From Croceimicrobium sp965279135 (GTDB taxonomy: Bacteria; Bacteroidota; Bacteroidia; Flavobacteriales; Schleiferiaceae): a stretch of 64,000 bases of DNA. The notes under the pieces were generated by a model that was not told the DNA's origin, searched no databases, and was given only the letters and a program-made list of their open reading frames with translations. The position numbers and the translations under genes are program-made. Location of the stretch: contig OZ257133.1 of assembly GCA_965279135.1 (NCBI GenBank), positions 1,302,001 through 1,366,000 on the forward strand, written 5' to 3'. Of the stretch, positions 41,810 through 49,567 are shown in pieces; the first letter of the stretch is position 1; every line of letters begins with the position of its first letter.

Positions 41810-42620
41810 TACTTGCTTCTGGTAAATCAGGCTTATCCCAGGGATGGGAGCGATCAAAGGTGTGTCCAGTATTTGGCATAACCAGCACTGATGCCTCAGG
41901 TTGCCATGATTTAAGCTCATAAGCTGCCTTCACAAATACCGCTTCGTCTTCATCACCATGTACAATGAGCCAGGGAACTTGAATTGCTCTGGCGGCCTGC
42001 TCCACATCCAGCGTCGCCTTATGTTCCTGATATTCCTCAAAGAGGCTGTATGAAATTGGAAGGTCTTGATTGGTTCGACTATTCTTTCGGGTAAACTGAC
42101 CCTTAGCCTTCCATTGACTCATCTCGCCAGAGCTAAGCTTATTCCAGGGTGTACGAGCATGGTCGACACTAGCCCAGGTAATAAGCTTCTTAATTCTCGC
42201 ATCCGCTTTTGTAAAGAGAATGGCATCTACACCTCCGCGACTATGCCCAATTAAGGATATCCTATTAAGGTCAAGATTTATTTCCGGATGTGGTGATTCC
42301 AGAAAATCCATTATGCATTTAAGATCAAATTGCCTTTTTAGGTAGCTATCCTTGCTATAGGATTCCAGATCAACAAAGTCTGTAAGTCGGGAAGGAGAAG
42401 TGCCATTATGCGAAAAGTTAAACTTCACAAAAGCAAAACCAGCTTCGGCAAAGGCCTGGGCAATGAGGTTCATCCCGCCCCAGTCTTTAAAGCCATTGAT
42501 ACCATGTGCGTAAACTACCACAGGCAGGGCCTGACTTTGGTTTTCTGGTACTTGAATATCGATTGCTATCGGCAAGGATTCACTGCCGACAATAGTATAA
42601 AAGTGCTTTTCAGTTTTCAA
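41763..42620 (-). CDS. Alpha/beta hydrolase
   Basis: 285 aa. Strand-loop AHGINGFKDWGG forms the oxyanion region, LIGHSRGGVDAILF is the nucleophile elbow (Ser), then LIVHGDEDEAVFV (acid) and MPNTGHTFDRSHP (His). It belongs to the dienelactone-hydrolase/prolyl-oligopeptidase-like esterases; the substrate is unknown. There is no signal peptide. The start is TTG at 42618-42620 because a TGA is in frame 6 bp upstream and no ATG follows before the core. The last 47 bp overlap the convergent exonuclease gene. Confidence 0.87.
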   Translation of the reverse strand: MKTEKHFYTIVGSESLPIAIDIQVPENQSQALPVVVYAHGINGFKDWGGMNLIAQAFAEAGFAFVKFNFSHNGTSPSRLTDFVDLESYSKDSYLKRQFDLKCIMDFLESPHPEINLDLNRISLIGHSRGGVDAILFTKADARIKKLITWASVDHARTPWNKLSSGEMSQWKAKGQFTRKNSRTNQDLPISYSLFEEYQEHKATLDVEQAARAIQVPWLIVHGDEDEAVFVKAAYELKSWQPEASVLVMPNTGHTFDRSHPWDKPDLPEASIKKVNRSIEFLKEDQ

Positions 42621-42624
42621 AACT

Positions 42625-42675
42625 CAAGAATTAAAGAACCCTGAACTACCAAGGACTTTCCTAAGTAATTCAGGG
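42625..42675 (-). terminator. Possible terminator downstream of the DUF2911 gene
   Basis: TTCAGGG/CCCTGAA (42669-42675 and 42639-42645) with an internal AGG/CCT pairing, followed on the minus strand by the T-rich complement of 42625-42638. A second short inverted repeat (TTCAGCT/AGCTGAA, 42678-42706) is next to it. The loop is long and the T run imperfect. Confidence 0.4.
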
Positions 42676-42708
42676 CTTTCAGCTTAGTTGCAAGCGGTGA
42701 GCTGAAAT

Positions 42709-43566
42709 TTATTTATCAGACCATTCTTTCATGGCCTCCTTAATCATATCGCTGTAGCCGAATTCGGTACCGGCATTGTCAGCAGCGGTCATACCTACTT
42801 CCATAGCCATCTCCGCAGCAGCCACTGCTCCTTTGCTATCACCCATACGGTCCAGGATTTCTCCATGAACGTAGTGGCTGTACCAAGAATCCTTCTTTAG
42901 CTCAATAGAAGTCTTGATGAGCTCCAGGGCTCTTTTTTGATCGATATCATTGCGCGAATAGTAAGTAGCGGCATTACGGTTTACGCGCCATAGATCTTCT
43001 TCTTTGCTGTTTGCCAATGCATCTTTGATATTACTCATGGCTTTTTGCTGAACATCAACCATAATAGGAACCTGAATCGCTCTATCAGCCCAACGAATAA
43101 CCAGATTTGCCTTACCATCATTGATATCTTGAATATCTACTGTGAAAGTCTCGGTCATTGAGCTTTTCATTGAATTAACCTCAAGACGCACTACATCTTT
43201 GGCTTCTTCATATTCATTTGTTCCGTAAAGCTCGGTGTTCTTATTTAGGATGAAAATCCAGGTCTCCTCACCGGGAATAGTGAAAATACTGTACTTACCG
43301 GCGGGTACCTCTTTACCGCCAATCATTGCGGAAGTATTAAAACTCAGGGCTGTTGCTTTGTTAGCTCCAGTACGCCAGATCTTATCAAAAGGAACCAGTT
43401 CACCGTAAATCTCACGTCCCTTAACTCCAGGACGACTGTATTCAACCGTAAAATCGGTTAGACCTACTCTTTGTTCTAATTTAGAAAATGGACTGGGAGC
43501 AGGTAAATCCTGTGCGGAAACCTGAAACAGACCTAATGTAAGTAGCGCAAATATTGCTTTTCTCAT
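42709..43566 (-). CDS. DUF2911 domain-containing secreted protein
   Basis: 285 aa from the ATG at 43564-43566; a longer start would prefix a hydrophobic string unlike a signal. MRKAIFALLTLGLFQVSAQ is the signal peptide. Residues about 25-175 are the DUF2911 domain: VEYSRPGVKGREIYGELVPFDKIWRTGANKAT and GKYSIFTIPGEETWIFILNK. The C-terminal 110 residues form TPR-like helices (RALELIKTSIELKKDSWYSH, GAVAAAEMAMEVG). Function unknown; common in Bacteroidota. It has its own -7 element (43588-43595). Confidence 0.9.
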   Translation of the reverse strand: MRKAIFALLTLGLFQVSAQDLPAPSPFSKLEQRVGLTDFTVEYSRPGVKGREIYGELVPFDKIWRTGANKATALSFNTSAMIGGKEVPAGKYSIFTIPGEETWIFILNKNTELYGTNEYEEAKDVVRLEVNSMKSSMTETFTVDIQDINDGKANLVIRWADRAIQVPIMVDVQQKAMSNIKDALANSKEEDLWRVNRNAATYYSRNDIDQKRALELIKTSIELKKDSWYSHYVHGEILDRMGDSKGAVAAAEMAMEVGMTAADNAGTEFGYSDMIKEAMKEWSDK

Positions 43567-43587
43567 TGTTGTTTGAATTTTGGAGTT

Positions 43588-43595
43588 CAAACATA
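43588..43595 (-). promoter_or_regulatory. Candidate -7 element of the DUF2911 gene
   Basis: TATGTTTG on the minus strand (plus: CAAACATA) matches TAnnTTTG exactly, 22 bp before the ATG. No -33 TTG at the right distance. Confidence 0.45.
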
Positions 43596-43611
43596 GAAAA
43601 AGCAATTCAGT

Positions 43612-44316
43612 TTAGAAGGACTTGAAATTTCCTTCTTGATATTCAAATTTCAACATCTGAGTTTGACTAAGCGCAGCCTTGAATTGCTGATAATTGCTTT
43701 GGCCGGAAATAAATTCTTCGACGACCGCGGTATAATTACCCATCAGGCCCATCAATAGCTCCGAGACCTCACGCACAGCATGTTCATTTCCCTGGCTTGC
43801 GGTAATATAATCTGCCAAATTTGAGCCGGCTACCAAACCCATAAAGAGCGGATTAGCCAATCGGCCAACGCAAAAACGCAGACCTACTCGACGTGCCACA
43901 GCTAAATCCAGTACATCATCGTACATATAACAGATTTGATCTCCATTTAACTGAAACTTTTCCAGGAAATGATCTAAGGCGGCATCCTTACGAATGGATT
44001 TTTGATAAACCGCATCTGCCAGGTGTGATTCCATGAATTTCACCGCATCCGGATTTTCCGCTCCCGTTATTACTCCTAAATGGGGGATGATCTGATACCT
44101 TAGGAAATGGGCATAGCGGAGCATTCTTAGGGCAGCCGAATCGACTTCGCTAAATGAACTGCCCCCGGTGCTGGTCTTTTGCCCATCATTAAAAACGCCA
44201 TCCCAATCAAAGAGGTAGGCTCTGATATTAGGCAAGGCTTGCTGCATGGTGAATGCACTACTTAAAAACTGACCGCCAATATCAGTGAAATGATCTTCTA
44301 GTTCTATAAGTTCCAT
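43612..44316 (-). CDS. KdsC-like HAD family protein
   Basis: 234 aa. The HAD core shows motif I LFDWDGVFNDGQ, a Thr/Ser-type GVITGAEN motif II, Lys in KSIRKDAALDHFLE, and CYMYDDVLDLAVARRVGLRF where KdsC has GDDxxDLPxMxxVGL. It closes with NEHAVREVSELLMGLMG, again KdsC-like. KdsC removes phosphate from KDO-8-phosphate in lipid A core synthesis. Here the N-terminal extension of about 30 residues and the altered motif IV make a paralogue likely. It is divergent from an LpxH-like gene. Confidence 0.78.
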   Translation of the reverse strand: MELIELEDHFTDIGGQFLSSAFTMQQALPNIRAYLFDWDGVFNDGQKTSTGGSSFSEVDSAALRMLRYAHFLRYQIIPHLGVITGAENPDAVKFMESHLADAVYQKSIRKDAALDHFLEKFQLNGDQICYMYDDVLDLAVARRVGLRFCVGRLANPLFMGLVAGSNLADYITASQGNEHAVREVSELLMGLMGNYTAVVEEFISGQSNYQQFKAALSQTQMLKFEYQEGNFKSF

Positions 44317-44432
44317 GGCTTGGTTGTTTTATGCTTATCAACAGTTTAAAGTGAAAAGAATCACCGAATTAACCTCTAATTAAATCAGGCTTCACATACA
44401 CAATGAAGCTTTGCTAAACAAATAGTTAGGTT

Positions 44433-45275
44433 ATGGTTAAACGCGAACTACCACTAGTGGTTTTATCCGATGTTCATCTGGGAACTTACGGATGCCGAGC
44501 AAAAGAGCTTTATCGATACTTAAAATCCATAAAGCCAGAAACCTTAGTGCTTAACGGAGATATTATTGACATCTGGCAGTTTCGAAAACGTTACTTCCCT
44601 AAATCTCATCTAAAGGTACTTAAGCAAATCATGTCCATGGCATCAAAAGGGACAAAAGTTTATTACCTCACTGGCAATCATGATGAAGCCCTGCGTAGAT
44701 TTAGTGATTTCAGTTTGGGTAACATTACCCTCGCCGATAAATTGATCCTGGATTTACCGGAAGGAAAGGCCTGGATTTTCCACGGAGACATTTTTGATGC
44801 CTCCATTCAGAGCGCGAAATGGCTGGCCAAACTGGGAGGATGGGGATATGATCTACTAATTATGATCAACAGTTTGGTCAATTGGGGTCTGGAAAAGATG
44901 GGTAAGGAGCGCTACAGTCTTTCCAAGAAGATCAAGAACTCCGTTAAAAAGGCTGTAACGTACATTCAAAGTTTTGAGGATACGGCGGCTGAATTGGCCA
45001 TTGAGCAACATTACAAGTACGTAATATGCGGCCATATACACCAACCGCAACAAAGAGAAGTGCGTAATTCCAAAGGATCATGCACCTATCTAAACTCGGG
45101 AGATTGGATTGAGAATCTAAGCGCCCTGGAATACAAAGAAGGGGTTTGGAATTTGTATCGCTATGATGAGAAGCCTCCACTAACCTTAGAATCGGAAGAG
45201 GATGATCTCAATGATCTCGACCTCAATAGAATTATTCAGAAAGTAACCTTTAATGAGCGGGAACTGGCCTCATAA
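44433..45275 (+). CDS. LpxH-like UDP-2,3-diacylglucosamine diphosphatase family phosphatase
   Basis: 280 aa calcineurin-like metallophosphatase. Metal ligands are in VVLSDVHLGTYG, LVLNGDIIDIWQF, YLTGNHDEALRRF, FHGDIFDAS and VICGHIHQPQQRE. The length and the RKRYFPKSH segment fit the LpxH/LpxI-type family of lipid A synthesis in Bacteroidota, which cleaves UDP-2,3-diacylglucosamine to lipid X. It overlaps the following glycosyltransferase by 23 bp, a frequent pairing, and both probably act at the cell envelope. No signal peptide. Confidence 0.88.
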   Translation: MVKRELPLVVLSDVHLGTYGCRAKELYRYLKSIKPETLVLNGDIIDIWQFRKRYFPKSHLKVLKQIMSMASKGTKVYYLTGNHDEALRRFSDFSLGNITLADKLILDLPEGKAWIFHGDIFDASIQSAKWLAKLGGWGYDLLIMINSLVNWGLEKMGKERYSLSKKIKNSVKKAVTYIQSFEDTAAELAIEQHYKYVICGHIHQPQQREVRNSKGSCTYLNSGDWIENLSALEYKEGVWNLYRYDEKPPLTLESEEDDLNDLDLNRIIQKVTFNERELAS

Positions 45276-46299
45276 ACCGAAAGTACTCTATGCCTTTCAA
45301 GGTACCGGGAATGGTCATGCTTCAAGGGCCGTTGAGCTGGTCCCTCATTTAAGGAAGTTTTGCGATCTACAAATTCTAAGTAGCGGATTTAATAGGCAAT
45401 TGGACTTACCCTTTTCGCTTGATTATCATTTTGAAGGCGTAAGTTTCTACTATAACAAGAAGGGAGGACTGAGTTATTGGAAAACCCTTAGAAAGTCTAA
45501 GCTTCTTAAATTCAGGAAAGAAGTCCGAAGTCTCGATTTATCAAGTTTCGATCTTATCCTTAACGATTTCGAACCGGTAAGCGCTTACGCATCGCGCCAA
45601 CAAGGCATTAAGGTAGTGGCTCTAAGTCATCAAGCTTCATTTCTTAGCGCTAAATCACCACGACCAAAACGCAGGGACCTTGTAGCGGAATGGATTTTTA
45701 AGAATTATGCGCCTGCCACGCAAGCCGAAGGTTTTCATTTTAAGAACTACGATAGTTTTATTCATAAACCAGTCCTACGTTCAGAAATAAAAGATTTAAA
45801 GACTTCTAATCAAGGGAGTTTTCTAGTCTATTTACCGGCCTATGGGGAGGAGCAGCTAAAGGAACACCTGCAAAAGCTCAGCAATAAAAATTGGATAATC
45901 TTTAGCAAGGAATGCAGAGAATCCTACCAGCATTACAATTTAGAATTCAGGCCAATCAATGGAAAAGACTTTGTGCGAGAATTGGCTAATTGTGAAGGCT
46001 TGCTCTGTTCTGCCGGTTTTGAGGCTCCGGCTGAGGCATTGTATCTAGGCAAGAAGCTTTTCGTGATCCCTATCAAAGGCCAATATGAGCAATTCTGTAA
46101 TGCAGAGGCCTTGAAGGACTTGGGCATTCCGGTTGCTTATGATCTAAATTCTCGTACCGTTCAAAGGCTTCAGGATTGGGCTTATAAAGAACAAGAGACT
46201 AGCTCCTTGGAAATTGAGAACCCGGAATCCTTGATAATCAACATTCTAGATCGACATCAAGTATTGCAAAAGCAAAAGGTTTCCTCCCCAATACACTAA
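45253..46299 (+). CDS. Glycosyltransferase of the GT28/MJ1255-like (Glyco_trans_1_3) type
   Basis: 348 aa. N-terminal YAFQGTGNGHASRAVELVPHL is the acceptor-side loop of GT-B enzymes of this group; the C-terminal half has GFEAPAEALYLGKKLFVIPI and GQYEQFCNAEALKDLGI, the nucleotide-sugar-binding signature. A cytosolic or peripheral membrane role in envelope glycolipid synthesis is likely. The gene starts inside the last codons of the LpxH-like gene (23-bp overlap), so the two are coupled. Confidence 0.85.
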   Translation: MSGNWPHKPKVLYAFQGTGNGHASRAVELVPHLRKFCDLQILSSGFNRQLDLPFSLDYHFEGVSFYYNKKGGLSYWKTLRKSKLLKFRKEVRSLDLSSFDLILNDFEPVSAYASRQQGIKVVALSHQASFLSAKSPRPKRRDLVAEWIFKNYAPATQAEGFHFKNYDSFIHKPVLRSEIKDLKTSNQGSFLVYLPAYGEEQLKEHLQKLSNKNWIIFSKECRESYQHYNLEFRPINGKDFVRELANCEGLLCSAGFEAPAEALYLGKKLFVIPIKGQYEQFCNAEALKDLGIPVAYDLNSRTVQRLQDWAYKEQETSSLEIENPESLIINILDRHQVLQKQKVSSPIH

Positions 46300-46332
46300 T
46301 CCGAATCGACCGCGTTATTCAATCGGATTACT

Positions 46333-46340
46333 TATTTTTG
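46333..46340 (+). promoter_or_regulatory. Candidate -7 element for the bamD operon
   Basis: TATTTTTG matches TAnnTTTG exactly, 11 bp before the bamD ATG. No good -33 TTG. It would give the bamD-rpoZ-coaBC-DUF4835-recN run its own promoter. Confidence 0.5.
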
Positions 46341-46351
46341 CAAGCTGATTT

Positions 46352-47155
46352 ATGAAGAGAAGTCTTTTACATTTTTCCGCATTCATCCTGCTTTTCGTAT
46401 TCGCTTCATGTAACGAATACCAAAAAGTGCTCAAAAGTCCTAATGTGGACTATAAGTATGAGAAGGCGGTTGAATACTACGAGGAGGGAGAGTTTGAAAA
46501 AGCCTATCCGCTTTTTGATGAACTTTTGATCCTGTATCGTGGATCTGAGCGGGCTGCCGATGTATACTACTATTATGCCATGTGTAGTTTCGAGATTAAG
46601 GACTTTATCCTCGCCGCTTATCACTTCAAGAATTTTGCTAAAACCTTTCCGAATCACCCCAAGACTGAGATGGCTTACTACATGGTAGGTTACTGTCATT
46701 ATTTGGAATCACCTGAGTATAGCTTAGATCAGGACTATACTTATAAGGCTATGAATGATTTGCAGCTTTTCGCAAATCTGTACCCCAATAGCGACATGCT
46801 CATGAGTACTAATGAGCTTATTGAAGAATTGCGGGCTAAATTGGAGCGCAAAGCTTTTGAGCGGGCACAACAATATTTCAATCAAGAATATTATCAATCA
46901 GCTGTAGTGAGTTTCGATAATGTGATGGATGATTTTCCGGATACTGATTATCGTGAGGAAGCTATGTTTCACAAATGCATCGCAGCTTACCGTTTTGCGG
47001 AGAAGAGCGTGCGGGAAAAGCAATTACAGCGCTACATAGAGAGTAGAACTGCCTATTTAGAATTCAAGGAGTATTTTCCTGAAAGCGATTATAACCAAAC
47101 ATTAAGCCGGGTCTTTGAAAATATCGAAGGCCTTATTAACGATCTTAAATCCTAA
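46352..47155 (+). CDS. bamD: Outer membrane protein assembly factor BamD
   Basis: 267 aa with a lipoprotein signal (FILLFVFASC, Cys20) and five TPR-like repeats: KAVEYYEEGEFEKAYPLFDE, ADVYYYYAMCSFEIKDFILA, TEMAYYMVGYCHYLESPEYS, and others. This is the lipoprotein that binds BamA and drives folding of outer-membrane proteins. Bacteroidota BamD precedes rpoZ, as here (11-bp gap). Length is normal for the phylum. Confidence 0.94.
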   Translation: MKRSLLHFSAFILLFVFASCNEYQKVLKSPNVDYKYEKAVEYYEEGEFEKAYPLFDELLILYRGSERAADVYYYYAMCSFEIKDFILAAYHFKNFAKTFPNHPKTEMAYYMVGYCHYLESPEYSLDQDYTYKAMNDLQLFANLYPNSDMLMSTNELIEELRAKLERKAFERAQQYFNQEYYQSAVVSFDNVMDDFPDTDYREEAMFHKCIAAYRFAEKSVREKQLQRYIESRTAYLEFKEYFPESDYNQTLSRVFENIEGLINDLKS

Positions 47156-47166
47156 ATTTTCTTTTA

Positions 47167-47499
47167 ATGGACTTTAAAAGAGTAGACGCCCCAAAAAACA
47201 CCGTTACCCGCGATCACAACGACATTGATCGTCCTACCGGGAATATTTATGAAGCCGTTTCCATTTTATCCAAGCGTGCTGATCAGATTGCTGAAGATTT
47301 AAAAGTGGAATTGCACGAAAAACTCAATGAGTTCGCTACCCATAACGAGTCTTTAGAGGAGATTTTTGAGAACAAAGAGCAAATCGAAGTTTCTCGTTTT
47401 TACGAAGGGCTAGCTAAGCCTCATCATATTGCTGCAACAGAATGGAGCAAAGACGATGTTTACTTCCGTCGTCCTAGTGAGGAGCAAAACGAAGATTAA
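47167..47499 (+). CDS. rpoZ: DNA-directed RNA polymerase omega subunit, Bacteroidota type
   Basis: 110 aa. The core NIYEAVSILSKRADQIAEDLKVEL matches the Bacteroidota RpoZ/Omega family, which keeps only the central helix of E. coli omega. It stabilises the beta' subunit. Neighbours bamD and coaBC are the usual ones. Confidence 0.92.
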   Translation: MDFKRVDAPKNTVTRDHNDIDRPTGNIYEAVSILSKRADQIAEDLKVELHEKLNEFATHNESLEEIFENKEQIEVSRFYEGLAKPHHIAATEWSKDDVYFRRPSEEQNED

Positions 47500-47502
47500 G
47501 TT

Positions 47503-48711
47503 ATGCTGAGCGGGAAGAAAATACTACTGGGGGTAACCGGTGGTATTGCCGCTTATAAAACTACGTACCTCGTTCGCTTGCTTATTAAAGCAGGGGCCGA
47601 GGTACGCGTGGTTTTAAGCCCTTCTGCCAGGGACTTTGTCACACCCTTAAGCCTTTCTACCTTAAGCAAGAACCCCGTTTATTGGGAGTACTTTGATAAG
47701 GAGGCGGATGATGGCAAATGGAATAATCATGTGGAGCTTGCGCTTTGGGCCGATCTAATGATCCTTGCTCCTTTAACCGCTAATTCCATGGCCAAAATTG
47801 CTCAAGGTCAATCGGATAATTTCTTGTTAGCGGTTTATTTATCTGCTAAATGTCCGGTCTATTTTGCACCCGCGATGGATCTGGATATGTATAAACACCC
47901 TGCTACTCAGAGTAATATTTCCCAACTAGAAGCTTTCGGACATACCCTTATTCCCGCGGAAAGTGGAGAACTCGCTTCAGGATTGGAGGGCAAAGGCCGC
48001 ATGGCCGAACCAGAGACTATAGTTGAATCCATTGTTAAGCACTTAGAGAATACCGCTCCGCTAAAAGGGAAGCAGCTCTTAATAAATGCCGGGCCTACTT
48101 ATGAGGCTATTGATCCAGTGCGGTTTATTGGTAATCGCTCTTCCGGTAAGATGGGAATGGCCTTAGCGGAAGCTGCTGCCAAATATGGCGCAAAGGTGCA
48201 TTTGGTGCTTGGTCCAAGTGCTTTGGACACTAAAAACTCTGCTATCCAAATTGAGCGGGTTGAAAGCACACAAGAGATGTTTGAAGCTTGTACAAGGGTT
48301 TTCCCTCAGGCTGACTGGACCATTTTGAGCGCTGCCGTAAGTGATTACAGGCCTAAGAATCCCGCTGATCAAAAGATAAAGAAGAGCGGAGGGGCTATGC
48401 AATTAGATCTAATCGAGAATCCTGACATCCTTAAGAGCTTGGGAGCCTTAAAGAACGAACAGCAACTCTTGGTTGGATTTGCTTTGGAGACGGAGAATGC
48501 CGAAGCAAATGCGATAAAAAAGCTCAATACCAAGAACTGTGATTGGATCGTTTTGAACCAAGCCGATAGTGTCGAACGAGGCTTTGGGCACGATACCAAT
48601 GAGGTATTGATGCTTAGCAGGAAGGGAGAGAAAGAACATTTAGAATTAAAACCTAAGAAAGAATTGGCCTATGAGATTTTGGATCGGCTTATTAAGCATC
48701 ATATTAGCTAG
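47503..48711 (+). CDS. coaBC: Bifunctional phosphopantothenoylcysteine decarboxylase/phosphopantothenate-cysteine ligase
   Basis: 402 aa. Residues 1-180 are CoaC, an FMN decarboxylase with LLGVTGGIAAYKTTYLVRLL, NHVELALWADLMILAPLTAN (catalytic His) and FAPAMDLDMYKHPA. Residues about 185-402 are CoaB with INAGPTYEAIDPVRFIGNRS and SSGKMGMALAEAA, then KKSGGAM and NPDILKSLG. It makes 4'-phosphopantetheine for CoA in the cytosol. Its last 41 bp overlap the start of the DUF4835 gene. Confidence 0.96.
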   Translation: MLSGKKILLGVTGGIAAYKTTYLVRLLIKAGAEVRVVLSPSARDFVTPLSLSTLSKNPVYWEYFDKEADDGKWNNHVELALWADLMILAPLTANSMAKIAQGQSDNFLLAVYLSAKCPVYFAPAMDLDMYKHPATQSNISQLEAFGHTLIPAESGELASGLEGKGRMAEPETIVESIVKHLENTAPLKGKQLLINAGPTYEAIDPVRFIGNRSSGKMGMALAEAAAKYGAKVHLVLGPSALDTKNSAIQIERVESTQEMFEACTRVFPQADWTILSAAVSDYRPKNPADQKIKKSGGAMQLDLIENPDILKSLGALKNEQQLLVGFALETENAEANAIKKLNTKNCDWIVLNQADSVERGFGHDTNEVLMLSRKGEKEHLELKPKKELAYEILDRLIKHHIS

Positions 48712-49567
48712 CCAATCCCTGTACTCACAGGAGTTGAACGCTCGTGTTCAGGTATTAACACCAAATATTCAAGCAACGAATAAACAGGTGTTTCTCACAC
48801 TGGAGACGGCGGTGCGGGAGTTTCTAAACACCCGAAAATGGACCGATGAAAACTATGCCTTAGAAGAAAGGATTGAATGCCAGTTTGTAATCACCATAAC
48901 TGCTCGTAATAATAATAGCTATAGCGGTCACTTGCAGGTATTTTACAGCCGGCCTATTCATAACTCCGATTATGCTTCACCAATTCTGGTGCACCGTGAC
49001 AATGATTTCACTTTTGAATACTTAGAATTTGATCGATTAGATTTTGCTCCCAACACTTTCATTTCGAATCTAACTAGTGTACTAGCTTATTATGCCTACA
49101 TCATTATTGGATTAGATCATGATAGCTATGCTCCAATGAGTGGAACAGAGTATTACAATGAAGCACAAAACATCGTTGGTAATGCCCAGGCTGGTAATTA
49201 TGGAGGCTGGGATAGTTTTGGCGGCAGTAATAAGAACCGTTATTGGCTGATCGACAACCTGGTAAGTCCAACTTTTAATAATTACCGTACCTGTTTGTAC
49301 ACCTACCATCGGCAGGGTTTAGATCTTATGAGTAAGCCCGCTCAGGTGAGAACTGCCAAAATGAATATTAAAGAGGGCCTAAAAAGCCTGAAGCAGGTAA
49401 ATGACCAAAGGAGGAATAGCTTTTTGTTACAACTTTGGTTTGATGCGAAGCAAGCAGAAATAGTAAAGATCTTTAGCGAAGGTGCTCAAATTCCTACCGG
49501 AGACTTGAAGGAGGTTCTGTTGGAATTGGATCCCAATAATGCGTCTGAATACCAAAAGATTCAATAA
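48671..49567 (+). CDS. DUF4835 family secreted protein
   Basis: 298 aa. MRFWIGLLSIILASQSLYSQ is the signal peptide. The mature region matches DUF4835: ELNARVQVLTPNIQATNKQV, YFNDRDF-like FYSRPIHNSDY, TSVLAYYAYIIIGLDHDSY and YNEAQNIVGNAQAGNYGGWDS. The family is found only in Bacteroidota, nearly always between coaBC and recN; its function is unknown. The start lies 41 bp inside coaBC. The stop is directly followed by the GTG start of recN. Confidence 0.94.
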   Translation: MRFWIGLLSIILASQSLYSQELNARVQVLTPNIQATNKQVFLTLETAVREFLNTRKWTDENYALEERIECQFVITITARNNNSYSGHLQVFYSRPIHNSDYASPILVHRDNDFTFEYLEFDRLDFAPNTFISNLTSVLAYYAYIIIGLDHDSYAPMSGTEYYNEAQNIVGNAQAGNYGGWDSFGGSNKNRYWLIDNLVSPTFNNYRTCLYTYHRQGLDLMSKPAQVRTAKMNIKEGLKSLKQVNDQRRNSFLLQLWFDAKQAEIVKIFSEGAQIPTGDLKEVLLELDPNNASEYQKIQ

